From Lewinella cohaerens DSM 23179 (lineage in GTDB: Bacteria > Bacteroidota > Bacteroidia > Chitinophagales > Saprospiraceae): a DNA stretch of 47,892 nucleotides. Each line of letters starts with the position of its first letter. Positions within the stretch are counted from its first letter, which is position 1. Position numbers and translations under genes: made by a program. Below the pieces are notes generated by a model, which had not been told where the DNA came from, ran no database searches, and saw nothing but the letters and a program-made list of their open reading frames with translations. The stretch covers positions 1 through 47,892 of the forward strand of contig NZ_KB903552.1 in NCBI RefSeq assembly GCF_000379805.1, read 5' to 3'. This document shows, piece after piece, positions 16,002 through 27,500 of the stretch.

Positions 16002-19000
16002 GCAAACCCACACCTTATCGCAACGGGAGTTGTTTACCTTTCCAATGCCACTGTACCTACTCCTTTCTTTATAGATACGGATGGCTTCAAGATAGCGAAA
16101 ATGAATTTGGGCCCTAAAGATTTCTTTGCCCGAAATAGCCGTCAATCGAATCAGCTAAAAGGAAGCGGACATGTGATTTTTGCCAACCTTTTGGTATCTC
16201 CAAGCTCTGCTTCGTGTTCAGCTAACTTTGCTTTGAATCAGCAGGGCCTTACGCTCACCGTAGAGCATACGGGAACCATCGGTGAGTTTTCAAATGCACA
16301 CTTTTCCGACTTGAAAGTAGTTTTCGAACAAGATGCTGATGGGCCATTAAAAGTATCGGAAGCAAATCTTAATATGACGCTGATGGAGTCAACGCTCCGA
16401 TTAGAGGGCAAGCTCGATCGCAAAGGATTTCACTTTCAGTTAGTACAAAAACCACAGACGCTTGAACTGCCCCCGATAGGTACGGCTACCTTATCGAAGG
16501 TTGATGTAAATACGAATGTACAGCGTTGGGAAAAACTGATTTTGTTATATAACTTTTCGGAGTCACTGAAAGATATTGTATTCGACAATGCTACGGCTGC
16601 TCCACGCTTGCACCTGAATGTCGCCAATGTTTCTAGAATAGCCGGAGGTGGTATTAAGTTGATTAAGAAAAGTAAAGCCGTCTCCGTACCCTTCTTTCAG
16701 CGGATACCTGGAGAGATGCACGAAAGCAAGGCTTTCACCTTCGAATTATGGATTACCCCTACCGCCTCAGGTAGAAATAAATCAGGAACAATCCTGTCGA
16801 TGGGCAATCCAAAAGGAAGGTCCAGCGAAAACTATTTAGATATTTCTCAGAATGGTGCGGGAAATATACTGGTTAACGGTACTTACACCACCACTATTGG
16901 TGCTTTTGAGGGCCCTTCGATTTTGACGGGAAACCTTTGTCATTTGGTATTCACACATGATGAAAGTGGCGCAGAGAAATTATATGTTAACGGTAGCTTG
17001 CTCGCTGCCAGATCAGTGAATGGTGAGGTGCAGCCCGGAGAAGAAGGGCTGCTGCTGACGCTTGGCAACGCTACCAAGGAGGACAACGCCTGGTTGGGAG
17101 AGTACCACGGTTTGGCTATCCACACTCGGGCGATGACCGAAGAAGAAATAGCCAGCATTGATCAGCCAAGCGTTGAAATTGAAGGAATGTTTAGCATTGC
17201 CAACGCTCCGGAACCCCTGGATATAATGCTTCCTGCCAAGCTGGAACTCCTCCAGCCTCAACCGCGTATCTCAATAGATATTGATGATCGGGAATTTGCG
17301 ATTCGCCCCGAATTAAAAATAGGAAACATACATCTGCAATGGCGAGGATTCGGTAATAATCAATGGCAACTAGCCGGGGAGGCTGTAGCATCGTTTTGGG
17401 AAAGCAAGGTGCCAATGTTGGTTGGCCAGGGCCGTGGAAGTACCACTAAGTTTGCCACAGTAAGTAACGATCCCCGCCTGGAATTAATCCAAAAGGAAAG
17501 TCCTGTAGAGATACAATTGGACAAACTTGGGGCCGTTGAGTTTACCCAGATTACCTTAAAGGTTTCACGAAGGAGTGAATCAAAATGGGAGTTGCGATCT
17601 ACCGGCGACCAAGAATTTGTCATCTTACCTGCCATTCGCTTCCGTGCTTTTGATTTGTTCGCCGATATGCTGGTGGAAACGCCTCAATTGAGTCTTACAA
17701 CAGCGCATTTGGTTTTATCCGGAAAATGGTTGGAGGAAACAACCGCGCTGCATGCTTCCCGAACGACTGGTGACTTCCGCATGCTGGCAGAAATATCGTT
17801 TCCGATGATTTTCGATCTGGTCATCCCCACAATCCTTGATCCGCAAACAGGTGAGGTGCTTAATGATGGCGCCCAACTAAACCAGCAATTATTAAACGTT
17901 GATTTGGGCCTGGAGGTGAGTCAAAATGGTTTAATGACCAAAGTAAACAGCAACTTCAGCTGGATTGACCAAGAAGCAGTACAACAACAAACGGAGATTC
18001 CAGAATTCACCCTCTTCACCCCTCCTCCGAACAAGAATTCGATCCTGGGGTACATAAATAACAACATTCAGTCGAGCATCCACGAGCTGTTCAGCGAAAC
18101 GGGTAAACAAGCCGCAGAATACTATCTGGCAATAGGTACAGATCAACCCAGGATTTACCTAAACAGTAAGGATAGTGAACCAGAAACCATGGAGACCATC
18201 ACTCCTATGATTCTCCCCGTTGCTGCTGATATTGGTGGTGCCAGTAGCATATTCTGGCTCAATCAAACCGCTGATGAATGTAAGTTGATCATCAATATTA
18301 AAAACAAATCCGCGCTTGAAATTGATGAAGCTTATCTTGCTTTTATCAACGACTTAGCGAATCAGGAAGACGTCAGTGTGGCTGGTATTCAGCTTGTCCA
18401 ACGCCGAATTGCCGAACGCCTGCCACTATCCTATGATCGACTTCTGGCCTATTATTACGGCTGGAATAAAGCCAAAGGGTACATCGATCTTCACTCGGGT
18501 ATGCGCCTGCGTATTGATTTCCAAAATTACCAGTTTGTTCAAGCATCTGACCAATCGGCAGAGCGCGGTTTTACGGGCAGCGGCAGCACCTTTGTAGAGC
18601 TGGGGACTTATACCCGAAAGCTGAACGATGGCAGCTACGAGCAATGTCTGGGTTTTGATCCGTTCCTGTCTCAATTAGAAACAGAAGGGTCGGTTGATAT
18701 TGCCAGCAGAGGAGCTGGTGGTATTTTTGATCTATTGAAGACGGAAAACAGGAAAGCGATTTATCGCTTGTTTTTACCCCTAAACCCATCTACGGGCCTG
18801 GGCTCCGAACGTGTCGCGACTATTATCGGAACGGATAGCATAGCAGACATGATCCAGGTCACGGATAAATTCGATGCCGACGCCAATATTCTGCCCGACA
18901 CAGGGGCCAGCTTCTTCTTCCGGGGCAAGGCAGTGATAACCCCGGAGATACAGGTCTTTGTTCGTGACCAAGCCATCCGGGTACCTGTAGGTACGACCGT

Positions 19001-19220
19001 TCGGCAATTGATTCAACGCTTCGACGACATTCCCCAGGCAGGAATTGGGACCCAGGATTTGTCAAATTTCCTAAAAATTGGCAAACCGCTGCGCTTGGTT
19101 CACGAGGGAGTAAACAGCACGCCAGCCTACCGTTTTGTCAATATACAAAACGCCCAAGCTGTCAATCAAATGGATGCATTGGACCTCCCACTGGTCAAGG
19201 GTGATCGCTTTTATTTCTAA
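15999..19220 (+). CDS. Large protein with internal LamG-like domain, first gene of the giant cassette
   Basis: 1073 residues, no signal peptide, no membrane helix. I do not recognise the whole protein. Residues about 177-387 resemble a LamG/concanavalin A-like jelly roll (PF13385 type): FTFELWITPTAS, HLVFTHDESGAEKLYVNGSL, AWLGEYHGLAIHTRAMTEEE. The flanks are beta-rich. The last 95 residues (IQVFVRDQAIRVPVGTTVRQLI to LPLVKGDRFYF, about 978-1073, here joined from two pieces) look like a small beta-grasp-type domain, by pattern only. LamG domains usually bind glycans outside the cell, so the missing leader is odd. The next gene begins after 11 bases, so the pair is probably cotranscribed. Function unknown. 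Confidence 0.9.
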   Translation: MANPHLIATGVVYLSNATVPTPFFIDTDGFKIAKMNLGPKDFFARNSRQSNQLKGSGHVIFANLLVSPSSASCSANFALNQQGLTLTVEHTGTIGEFSNAHFSDLKVVFEQDADGPLKVSEANLNMTLMESTLRLEGKLDRKGFHFQLVQKPQTLELPPIGTATLSKVDVNTNVQRWEKLILLYNFSESLKDIVFDNATAAPRLHLNVANVSRIAGGGIKLIKKSKAVSVPFFQRIPGEMHESKAFTFELWITPTASGRNKSGTILSMGNPKGRSSENYLDISQNGAGNILVNGTYTTTIGAFEGPSILTGNLCHLVFTHDESGAEKLYVNGSLLAARSVNGEVQPGEEGLLLTLGNATKEDNAWLGEYHGLAIHTRAMTEEEIASIDQPSVEIEGMFSIANAPEPLDIMLPAKLELLQPQPRISIDIDDREFAIRPELKIGNIHLQWRGFGNNQWQLAGEAVASFWESKVPMLVGQGRGSTTKFATVSNDPRLELIQKESPVEIQLDKLGAVEFTQITLKVSRRSESKWELRSTGDQEFVILPAIRFRAFDLFADMLVETPQLSLTTAHLVLSGKWLEETTALHASRTTGDFRMLAEISFPMIFDLVIPTILDPQTGEVLNDGAQLNQQLLNVDLGLEVSQNGLMTKVNSNFSWIDQEAVQQQTEIPEFTLFTPPPNKNSILGYINNNIQSSIHELFSETGKQAAEYYLAIGTDQPRIYLNSKDSEPETMETITPMILPVAADIGGASSIFWLNQTADECKLIINIKNKSALEIDEAYLAFINDLANQEDVSVAGIQLVQRRIAERLPLSYDRLLAYYYGWNKAKGYIDLHSGMRLRIDFQNYQFVQASDQSAERGFTGSGSTFVELGTYTRKLNDGSYEQCLGFDPFLSQLETEGSVDIASRGAGGIFDLLKTENRKAIYRLFLPLNPSTGLGSERVATIIGTDSIADMIQVTDKFDADANILPDTGASFFFRGKAVITPEIQVFVRDQAIRVPVGTTVRQLIQRFDDIPQAGIGTQDLSNFLKIGKPLRLVHEGVNSTPAYRFVNIQNAQAVNQMDALDLPLVKGDRFYF

Positions 19221-19231
19221 TAATTCAAGTC

Positions 19232-22200
19232 ATGGCAAATAATTGGAAATTCAGCGCGGCGGTATTGTCGAAGGTAGAAGAAGTACCCGGTTTTGATGGG
19301 GATCAAGCCTATACGCTTGCTTGGTATGGGACGGGAACCACTGCCGATTTGGCTAGCCGCTGGGCCAGCCAAACTGGAGCCTTCCTGTTTATAAAAGCAG
19401 CTTATAGCACTATTGATAATGATGTTTTTAAGGGAAAACTGGCGAATTATCTTAACGCTCCCCTTCGCGGAAATATCAGTTTATTGTGGCTGGAAAACCC
19501 ACTGGCATCTCTCGCAGATTGGCAGACGAATAGTATTTCCACGCTTGCGAATGGAAACAGGGTAGAAGTAAGCCAGCTTGCTTATTTAGATATCCGCAAT
19601 TATTCCTTTTCCATAGCTGCTCGGACCACGGTTGCTTTTAATAGTGCCAAGTTGGAGTTTCACCGCTCAGGACAAAATCCACAGGCTTTTGAATTGGCAA
19701 CTAATTTTGGCCATTATCGATTGTACGATATTCCCGATGTAGTGAACCTACCCATGCAGGGGGCACAAGCAGGATGTATTGAATTCAACTTGAAGGTGAA
19801 AAAAGAAGTCGATGATCATTTAGGTACCTATGGTTATCCAGCTTTAGCAAAACTTGATCTGAGTATACGTTTATTTATGCGCGACCCGGATTTTCCGGAA
19901 AGTGGAGACAACTTCTACGTAAGTTCGCATCGCTATCCGTTTTTTACAGAACAAAGCGATTATGCTCTCGGCGAGTCTTACTACCGCGATAGTATTGATT
20001 TTCAGGTAAGCCTGGATTTCCTTTATCCGCAACATCCAGATCGCAGCTTTTTCGGCTTACAGATCATTGTTGACGACGATCCAACGGTGGACACTTTTAG
20101 GGACTTGGGGTACCCTACGGGGTTTCGTACCAACCTGGGCTACACCGCACACATCATACCCACCGCTACCAGTAAATTTGTCTTTGCTACCCGCCCGAAT
20201 AAATTACTGTCCGAAGACCAGGCAGCAGCTTTTTATCTCACGCCGAGTGGTGCTTTTAACCTGAGAGTACCTCGCTACCACACAGACCTATCGGTAGATG
20301 TTAACCATGAGGATAGTTTAATTTGTGGAATTTCAGGGGTAGAGTACATCAAAATATCCGGTGATACGGGCTCGGTATTGCATTGTATTGCCGATCAACC
20401 GGCCTACTTGCCTAACTATGTTTCGGTGGAGGCATTGATGCGTGATCTGGGAACAATTCTCGAGTCCTATTCCTCCAGGACGCTTCCTGCAAATACCACC
20501 GACCTTGACATGCTCATTGAAGACAAGCAAGAAGGAGAAGCCAATGAAGCAATGGGCATCACGGATGATGAACGCGAGGAAATCCTGAACATCATCCGGT
20601 TGGATTATTTCCCTCCCGGCTACCAATTCACAGAAAAAGCCATCGCTGAGTACATGAATCTGGAGATTGTCGAAGAGTTGATAGAATGGCTGAGAACAAC
20701 GCTTCAAGCGGCTACCCTAGCGGATGGTGCCGACGGCAATATACTAACTACAGCAGCCACTACGGCCTGGATTTATGTAACTGATCCTGAAGGCGCAGTA
20801 TACTATGCCCAGCCAGATCAGGCTATTTTGTACAAAGCAGAAAAATCGAGCACCCAGTTTCTTGATTTTATGGAAGTGCCTTCCGTGGGCTTGCCGGCCA
20901 GCCTTACGACTAGCCAGGAGGCTGATCTTTTACAAAAAAGCAACACCAATGCTTTAGCGTTTCCGATGTTGCCCTATGGCTTTGTAGATTCGCAAAAACT
21001 TACAGACTTGAGGCAGCTGGAAATCCAGTTGATCAGTAACTTTCGAAGGGATCGAATTCAAAGTATTTCCGCTGTTTCAAACAACATTACCCCTTTAGTA
21101 CCTGTAGGTACAGAGTCGAGTGAAGAAGAAATAATCTATCAGGGAGCAACCCCTCAAGGTTTACTGGCGAGCTACCCGAAGAATTTCATGCAGATTCAGG
21201 AATTGATGATCGCCAAAGACACCGAAAACGAGGAGGTTAAGCTGGTGAATATTGAGCATGGGTCAGCACTTAAGGCCAGTTTGCAATCGAACCAGCTATT
21301 TATGGTTGCTTCTGATCCGGATTCGCTCAAAGACTATTTTTCTACCGCAGAACTGGATCTCTATATTCAAGCTGCTACAGCGCAGGGAAAAACAGTAAAG
21401 GCAACCAACAGGTTGACCATTGGGGAGTGGATTTTTGAGCTGGGCCCCTATGGTCAAGAAGAGGAGACGAGTGGCGAAGCCATCAAGCACTGGGACAAAA
21501 ACGGCACCATTGTGATCTTCAAATTTCACGACAAGCCCCTCATCGAGCTGGTAGATGATCCCAGCATGTGGTCCTTTGCTGGTGAGTTTAACGAGAATCA
21601 AGCCAAGACGAGCAGAACCTTGAAGCGCTTGCTTACAGAAGCTATCGAGTCGGGGAAAAGTGCCGACCCCAAAGAGCGGCGTAAGTACGAGGTACTGGCC
21701 CGAGCCGCTACCTATGCAGGCTGGTCGGGCATCCTTGCTTTCAACGTGGATATACCGCTGGGCAATTTACCCGACAGCCTTAAAGCCTTGGCTGCCGGAA
21801 TCGATAAAGACAAATTTTTCTCTCAGTACGTGGGCATTGAGGTGACGCAGATACATTCTACAGGAACGGCGCTGGTGCCGCAACAGTCCTCTCTATTTGG
21901 ACTGATTGATTACAACAACAATAACATCCCGCTGGCCGACGAAAGTGGCTACAATTTCCACGTTCGTTTCTTGACGGTAATCTTCCAGAATTCCCAGATT
22001 GTGGATTTTGCTGCTGAAGTACTCTTGATTCTCGACAAGCTCTTTGATGAGCCAACCCAGCTACTCAACAGCACCAATGGCCGAAATATTCTTAGGTTAA
22101 AAGGGGTGGCGGAAGAACACAACGGTAAAACCACCTACTCTTTCGGTTTCAGTGGTGCCAACCGCTTCCAGTTGTCGGGTAAGGTGATCCAGGAGGTAGA

Positions 22201-23101
22201 AATTGTGAAAGCCCAATTTGCTACCGATCCGATTGGGGCTGCGGTAAACAACAAGCTGGCCATCAAAGGCCGCTTCTCGCTTTGGGGGCGGATGCGGTTT
22301 GCTTACCTGGAAGGCTTGGATATTCTCTCCTTTGGGGCTTACCCGCAGCAGGAAATAGCAGGAGCACCGCAACCAACGGATCAAGCGGGCGAGCCAGACT
22401 ACCTCAATATGAGTAACCTCCAGGTAGTAATGGCTTTCGATTTGCACGAAGTGACAGGAGACGTAAGCAACAAGACATTCTCCTTCAACCCCAACCAGGT
22501 AGCCTATGACCTCAAGCGCAGTGGTTGGCGCAAGCACAGCTTGTACGAGAAATTTCCACTCAAGTTCAAAACCCTCCGCTACGTCAAGAACGACGCCAAT
22601 GCACTGGCCAATAGCGGCTTTATGCCGGTGCGTTCAGGTTTGCAGTCTACGCTCACCAAAGACGATATAGGCAGCAACTGGTACGGCCTGGTCTTCGACC
22701 TGAACATGGGCAGCATCGGTTCCCTAGCCGGGGGCGCAGGCCTAAATGTGGGCGTGATGGCCGCCTGGAAGCCAGGAAAAGAAGGGCTGTATATCGGCCT
22801 GAAACTCCCCGGGTCTTCGGGGGGCAAGAAAGAAATCAGTATTCAGGGCGTATTAAAGATCGCCTTCAAGCATATTCAGTTTGTAAGCTACCCTATTGTT
22901 GCCAAAGAGGTGGAGGATATGACGCCGGAAGAACGGCAGCAAGTAGGCTACCTGCTTAAACTGAAGAACATCGTAATCAAATTCTTCGTCGTGTCTTTCC
23001 CACCGGTGGGTAAAACCGAAATTATCCTCTTTGGTGACCCTCGGGAAGAGGTGGAGCGAGAGGATAAACTGGTGGGCTGGTATGCGGCTTATACGAAGTA
23101 A
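19232..23101 (+). CDS. Giant beta-rich protein of unknown function, second gene of the cassette
   Basis: 1289 residues. No signal peptide, no clear membrane helix and no domain I can name. Secondary structure by eye is mostly short beta strands with acidic loops. The C-terminal block from about residue 1140 is distinctive: SNWYGLVFDLNMGSIGSL, glycine-rich GGAGLNVGVMAAWKPG, IGLKLPG, ISIQGVLKIAF, FPPVGKTEIILFGDP and a final GWYAAY. I have the impression of related giant hypotheticals in other bacteria sharing this block but cannot verify it. It follows the LamG gene by 11 bases and precedes the deaminase by 58 bases, so an operon is likely. Confidence 0.88.
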   Translation: MANNWKFSAAVLSKVEEVPGFDGDQAYTLAWYGTGTTADLASRWASQTGAFLFIKAAYSTIDNDVFKGKLANYLNAPLRGNISLLWLENPLASLADWQTNSISTLANGNRVEVSQLAYLDIRNYSFSIAARTTVAFNSAKLEFHRSGQNPQAFELATNFGHYRLYDIPDVVNLPMQGAQAGCIEFNLKVKKEVDDHLGTYGYPALAKLDLSIRLFMRDPDFPESGDNFYVSSHRYPFFTEQSDYALGESYYRDSIDFQVSLDFLYPQHPDRSFFGLQIIVDDDPTVDTFRDLGYPTGFRTNLGYTAHIIPTATSKFVFATRPNKLLSEDQAAAFYLTPSGAFNLRVPRYHTDLSVDVNHEDSLICGISGVEYIKISGDTGSVLHCIADQPAYLPNYVSVEALMRDLGTILESYSSRTLPANTTDLDMLIEDKQEGEANEAMGITDDEREEILNIIRLDYFPPGYQFTEKAIAEYMNLEIVEELIEWLRTTLQAATLADGADGNILTTAATTAWIYVTDPEGAVYYAQPDQAILYKAEKSSTQFLDFMEVPSVGLPASLTTSQEADLLQKSNTNALAFPMLPYGFVDSQKLTDLRQLEIQLISNFRRDRIQSISAVSNNITPLVPVGTESSEEEIIYQGATPQGLLASYPKNFMQIQELMIAKDTENEEVKLVNIEHGSALKASLQSNQLFMVASDPDSLKDYFSTAELDLYIQAATAQGKTVKATNRLTIGEWIFELGPYGQEEETSGEAIKHWDKNGTIVIFKFHDKPLIELVDDPSMWSFAGEFNENQAKTSRTLKRLLTEAIESGKSADPKERRKYEVLARAATYAGWSGILAFNVDIPLGNLPDSLKALAAGIDKDKFFSQYVGIEVTQIHSTGTALVPQQSSLFGLIDYNNNNIPLADESGYNFHVRFLTVIFQNSQIVDFAAEVLLILDKLFDEPTQLLNSTNGRNILRLKGVAEEHNGKTTYSFGFSGANRFQLSGKVIQEVEIVKAQFATDPIGAAVNNKLAIKGRFSLWGRMRFAYLEGLDILSFGAYPQQEIAGAPQPTDQAGEPDYLNMSNLQVVMAFDLHEVTGDVSNKTFSFNPNQVAYDLKRSGWRKHSLYEKFPLKFKTLRYVKNDANALANSGFMPVRSGLQSTLTKDDIGSNWYGLVFDLNMGSIGSLAGGAGLNVGVMAAWKPGKEGLYIGLKLPGSSGGKKEISIQGVLKIAFKHIQFVSYPIVAKEVEDMTPEERQQVGYLLKLKNIVIKFFVVSFPPVGKTEIILFGDPREEVEREDKLVGWYAAYTK

Positions 23102-23159
23102 GCTGGATTACCTGAAAAGCAAGAAAACTATTTAACACCATAAAATTCATTCGATCATC

Positions 23160-24530
23160 ATGCCTATTTCCGTAAAAGAAGCTGCTGTATATTTTGCCCT
23201 GGCGGAGAGCGCAAGGCAGGCCGGTAAAGAGGTTGCCATCAGGTTCGAAGAGAATGGAAAGATTACAGCTATTGGGGTGGGGGATGAACGGTCTCCCAAT
23301 GATGCGCGCTCTGCGATTATCAATGTTTTACAAAATGCCAAATACGGCAATTTTATCGCTACTTCTTACCCCGCAGATACGGATGAAAAAAGCCTCGGCA
23401 TGTGTATCATGCAAAGGGTAAAAGCGGTTTATTTCTTCAATACCGGAAATAAGACCATACAAAAACTGGAGAACATAACCGACCAAAATCCACCCTGGGA
23501 TGGGACAGCATACACAAAAGTATCTGGAGAAAAAGAAGTCGGCTTACCCGAACTTGGCACTAAATCACCTTCGGATTGGCTGCAAGAAATCACCACCCGT
23601 CCTCCTGTAGCAGAAAAGGATAGCTCAACGATTGGCTCTAGAGCATTCCGAATGTATGATCAGTTTAACAAAAGTACACGGCTAAGTCATTATACCGCAT
23701 TTCCAGATCTTACTTTACCTGCTAATTTACCTTCTCCCGGGGCGAGGGAAGACACCCCATTAAGGCACGAAATTTTCAATAAACTAGCTTGGGCCATTGT
23801 TGGAGAAGCCGCCACCCAACGCGGAGAGAATAAAAAGTACCCTAAAGGCCACAACATAGGCTCCGTACTCCGAGGCCCTAAGGACGAAATTCTGGCTTGG
23901 GGTATCAATACAGGATCAGGATCGAGAAACTCCACCCTACACGGAGAAGTTAATTTGATGCTTAATTATCGCAAACATTCTATCGACGGAGCAGAGATCG
24001 GGGCAAACCTTGCCGACAAGGACAAGCCGATCGTATACTCCACCTTAGAGCCTTGTCATATGTGCGCCGGAATCATCGCGACTGGAGGCAGCCACATGAG
24101 TTGCTATTACAGTCAGCCAGATGAAGGGATCAAGTTCAACGCATTGCAGAGAAAATACAATCAGAGCAAGCAAGATGCTATCGATAAAATCCCAGATATG
24201 CCTAAAAGTGCTAATCTGATGGGCGTTCTGGGTGGCTTTTTTTATTTGGGTGGAGAAGTAGCACTCAAGCAGACGAAGTCCAAAAAAACAAAACCAGCGG
24301 TGACTCCCCTGCTCAACGAAAAGGTTCATCGTTTCATTCTCATGGCCATTCAAGAGTATTTCGAATTGGTTCCTAAGCTAGGATCCCCAAAAAGAGACGA
24401 CTGGGATGTGTCACCAGAGAAAAAAATATGGGACGCAGGTCTTAAGTTATTGCACCACATCAACCCAGGGGTAAAGGAAAAATGGAAAGCCTATAAGCCC
24501 GGCTATGTTAAGGGCATTATTCCTGATTAG
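23160..24530 (+). CDS. Zinc deaminase with a probable inactive N-terminal deaminase domain (Bd3614-like)
   Basis: 456 residues, no leader. The C-terminal half carries the cytidine deaminase-superfamily zinc site: His261 and Glu263 in TLHGEVN, and Cys299 and Cys302 in STLEPCHMCAGII, with a typical strand-helix arrangement. Residues about 10-93 follow the same order of elements (VAIRFEENGKITAIGV, then NDARSAIINVL, NFIATSYP, MCIMQRVKAVYFF) but lack the zinc ligands, so this looks like a dead tandem copy. That layout recalls Bd3614-type deaminases with their own N-terminal domain, described from comparative studies of toxin deaminases. The substrate (nucleoside, DNA, RNA or protein-bound base) is unknown. 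Its setting inside a cassette of giant proteins argues against a plain pyrimidine salvage enzyme. Confidence 0.88.
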   Translation: MPISVKEAAVYFALAESARQAGKEVAIRFEENGKITAIGVGDERSPNDARSAIINVLQNAKYGNFIATSYPADTDEKSLGMCIMQRVKAVYFFNTGNKTIQKLENITDQNPPWDGTAYTKVSGEKEVGLPELGTKSPSDWLQEITTRPPVAEKDSSTIGSRAFRMYDQFNKSTRLSHYTAFPDLTLPANLPSPGAREDTPLRHEIFNKLAWAIVGEAATQRGENKKYPKGHNIGSVLRGPKDEILAWGINTGSGSRNSTLHGEVNLMLNYRKHSIDGAEIGANLADKDKPIVYSTLEPCHMCAGIIATGGSHMSCYYSQPDEGIKFNALQRKYNQSKQDAIDKIPDMPKSANLMGVLGGFFYLGGEVALKQTKSKKTKPAVTPLLNEKVHRFILMAIQEYFELVPKLGSPKRDDWDVSPEKKIWDAGLKLLHHINPGVKEKWKAYKPGYVKGIIPD

Positions 24531-24577
24531 TTTCCGATTTGACTATTTGACACATTGATCTACCTAAGCCTCATTTT

Positions 24578-27500
24578 ATGACCTTTCTAGAGTTACAAAC
24601 CCAAACAGCACCGGACGCCAGTGGAAATTGTACCCTTTCAGGTAGCGATTTCCCGGAAGATGTGGGCGTAGCACGCCTGCTAGAGGTCTATTTCGTCGGT
24701 GGCGAGGTAGCCTTGTCTGGCGCAGCACAAACGTCGAATGAAGAGGAAGAAATAGTTAAACTAACGGGAATACTGCAAAGTGGCTTTCTTGGGCTGCCCG
24801 TTTTAGCAGGTAAGGCGATCACTTTTTCGGGAGCGTTTTCCCTGTCGACAGAAATTCCCGATGTGAGCATCGTACTGACTTTTGATGACGACTGGTCTTT
24901 GGTAGAGGCTTTGACCGAAGGCAGCGATTTATCGAGCATTGATGAGGCTCTTAATATTGACATTGCCAAGAAATTGGCTTTCCCGGTCAAGACGATTGAA
25001 CTAGAGAGCGGAACCCTAAGTGTTACTCTCAATATCAGCCCAAACAAAGCACTTGGTTTAAGTGAGCTATCCGAGTACGTGCAAGGAGCAGAGATCGTTT
25101 CTCAATTCCCCACGGAGGGCTTCCCTTCTTTTACTCAAAACCTAATCTTTGAATCCTTCGGGATAGGAGCACGTATTGAACCCGTGACCCTTACTTTTTT
25201 GACGGCAGAGGTGGCCCTCAATAACAAAAACACCAACTGGGCACCTTTTGGCGATTTGATTGAGTTTAAGGAACTACGAGCTGCGTTTCTCTTGATGAAT
25301 CCCCTGGGTGGGGCTACTGCCAGTATACACATCCAGGCTACCGCCCTGATTGCAGATAAGGAGATTATCGCTGCCGTTGATTTGCCGTCTATGGTTTTTC
25401 AGTGTATGCTAGGCCCAGACGAGACCATTCAGCTCAAGGAACTATTAGCGATGATGGGCGTGGAAGAATTGCCCATGCCCGAAGTTGTTTGTGATGAACT
25501 CGAAGTAGTGGGCGATCCTGCATCCTCGACTTTTGAGCTGTTTGTAGGTTTCGAAACAAAGATTGAACTCGACCTGTTAGTAACTACCTTGTCGATTGAT
25601 GAGTTGAGAGGGCATTTCACGCTCATTACCGGCCCTGAACGTGAAATTGGAGCAGAGATGTTCGGCAAGATAAGTTTCGGCGATACTGCTTTCGATCTTT
25701 CCGCTTCTTCCTTTCCTGGTGAGCCAGGGTGGATATTTACTGGCGGCCTGAGCGATGGAAGTGAACTAAACTTTGGAAAACTGATCACAGATTTGGCTTC
25801 CTCTTTTGATGGGATGCCAGGCCGGCCATCAGTATTAGAAGATAGCCTGATCGTCACCAACCTTCAGGTGGCCATCAACACCCAAACCAAAGACTTCCAT
25901 TTCCTCTGTGAAATCGAATTTCCGCTTGACGGAAAGACTGCGCACCTGCTCCTCAATATTGATATCATCAACACCACTGGTGAGCTGCGCAAAACCTTCT
26001 CTGGCGTATTCACACTGGGGGCGCGTGAACTGTCGGTCGTCTTCGACAAAACCACGACGACCAGCAGCCTGATCGCCGCTTTCAAAAACGAGGAAGGAGA
26101 AGAAATCAACCTGGTACGCGATGTCGTAGAGCTGGTTTCTGACGGCACCGCCCTTGACCTACCAGATGATGGTCTCAACCTACTGACGCTGAAGCTTTAC
26201 CTGCTAGAATTCAGTTATTTCAAGGATACGACCGCCGCCTTAACCCGTTATGGCATCAAAGGCGATTTTGCCTGGGAGCCCAAGCTAGGCCTAAGTAGTG
26301 ACCCGAATGAAGCTTTCAAGGTGCGTGCTACTGTAGATTTAACCAAGGAAAAAGGTACGGATAAACACGTACTGGGAACCATCTGCGGCAGGATCGATTC
26401 ACCCATTGACGGTTTGGAATTTCTGTCACTACAGGCTTGTTATAACATTTCACTTCTTACCCCTACCGAAGTCAAAAAAGAGCTGCTTTTGCAGTTGCAA
26501 GTTGGCCGAGTAGGATTTGAGGCCGTTTATGTGAATACGGATGGGGATATCGATCTAAAGTTCGGAATCAATATTGGTGATTCGCTGACCTTGGGGGAAG
26601 TAGCCTCGTTCTTCATCTCCCTAGTTGATCCTTCGGTGATTGAATACGAGTTTGATCCGCCCTGGGATGCTTTGGCAAGCATCAATCTAGCTTCTTTCAT
26701 CAATAGCATTAAACTGAACCTGATCATCACCAAAGATCCGGTTACCAAGCGGAGTGTGACCAGCTTTGGTGTTACGCTTACCAACCTAAACGACCTGCTG
26801 CCCTCTGCCCTGAAACCCTTTATCTCCATCACTGAACTGGGCATCAATTATCAGGCACAACCCGCCACTACCAGCGGCGGCAAGAAGAAAAGCACGAAAC
26901 AAGTTAAGGTCAAAATTCTAGGCACCTTCCTGGGCGAACCCAACAAAACCCTCGAATGGGACCCCCTTAATGATAAAGCTCCCGAAGTGCCGGGGCAAGG
27001 TATTTCCATGTTCGATTTGCGCTACCTCGGCTTGGGGCAGCGCGTCGCTATTACGCAAGCCAGTAATGTGGCCTCCATTGGTGAGGTCATGGAACTGTTG
27101 CGCGGTGTCATCGACGAAGGCCAAGCCAAATTGATTGCTGATCGCTCACTGAGTCAGCAGAACCCGCTGGCCATGTTTGGTGATAATAGCCCCATTTCAT
27201 TTAGCCCGGAAAGCGAGTGGCTCATTGGTCTGGACGTATCGCTTTTGAAGGTTCTGAAACTCACCGTGATCTTTAATGACCCCGTCATTTATGGATTGCG
27301 CATTGAGTTAGATGGCGAAATGGCCAAGAACTTTGCTGGCCTTAAATTTGAAATCCTCTACCAAAAGGTCACAGACGATGTTGGTAAGTACCATATTGAT
27401 CTGACCTTACCTGATTTTGTTCGGCACTTCACGGTAGGAGCCGTTTCGGTGACCCTCCCGCTCATCGTGATTGATATTTTTACAAACGGTGATTTCAAAC

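Noticed and set aside
22097-22537. A 146-codon minus-strand frame, and other frames of 60-190 codons within the giant and caspase genes
   Set aside because: All lie fully inside long, motif-supported or tightly spaced genes and look like compositional shadows.
24220-24730. FYLGGEVAL near the end of the deaminase and YFVGGEVAL near the start of the giant protein, as a possible shared domain
   Set aside because: The similarity is limited to nine residues and the flanking sequences do not align, so chance is likely.
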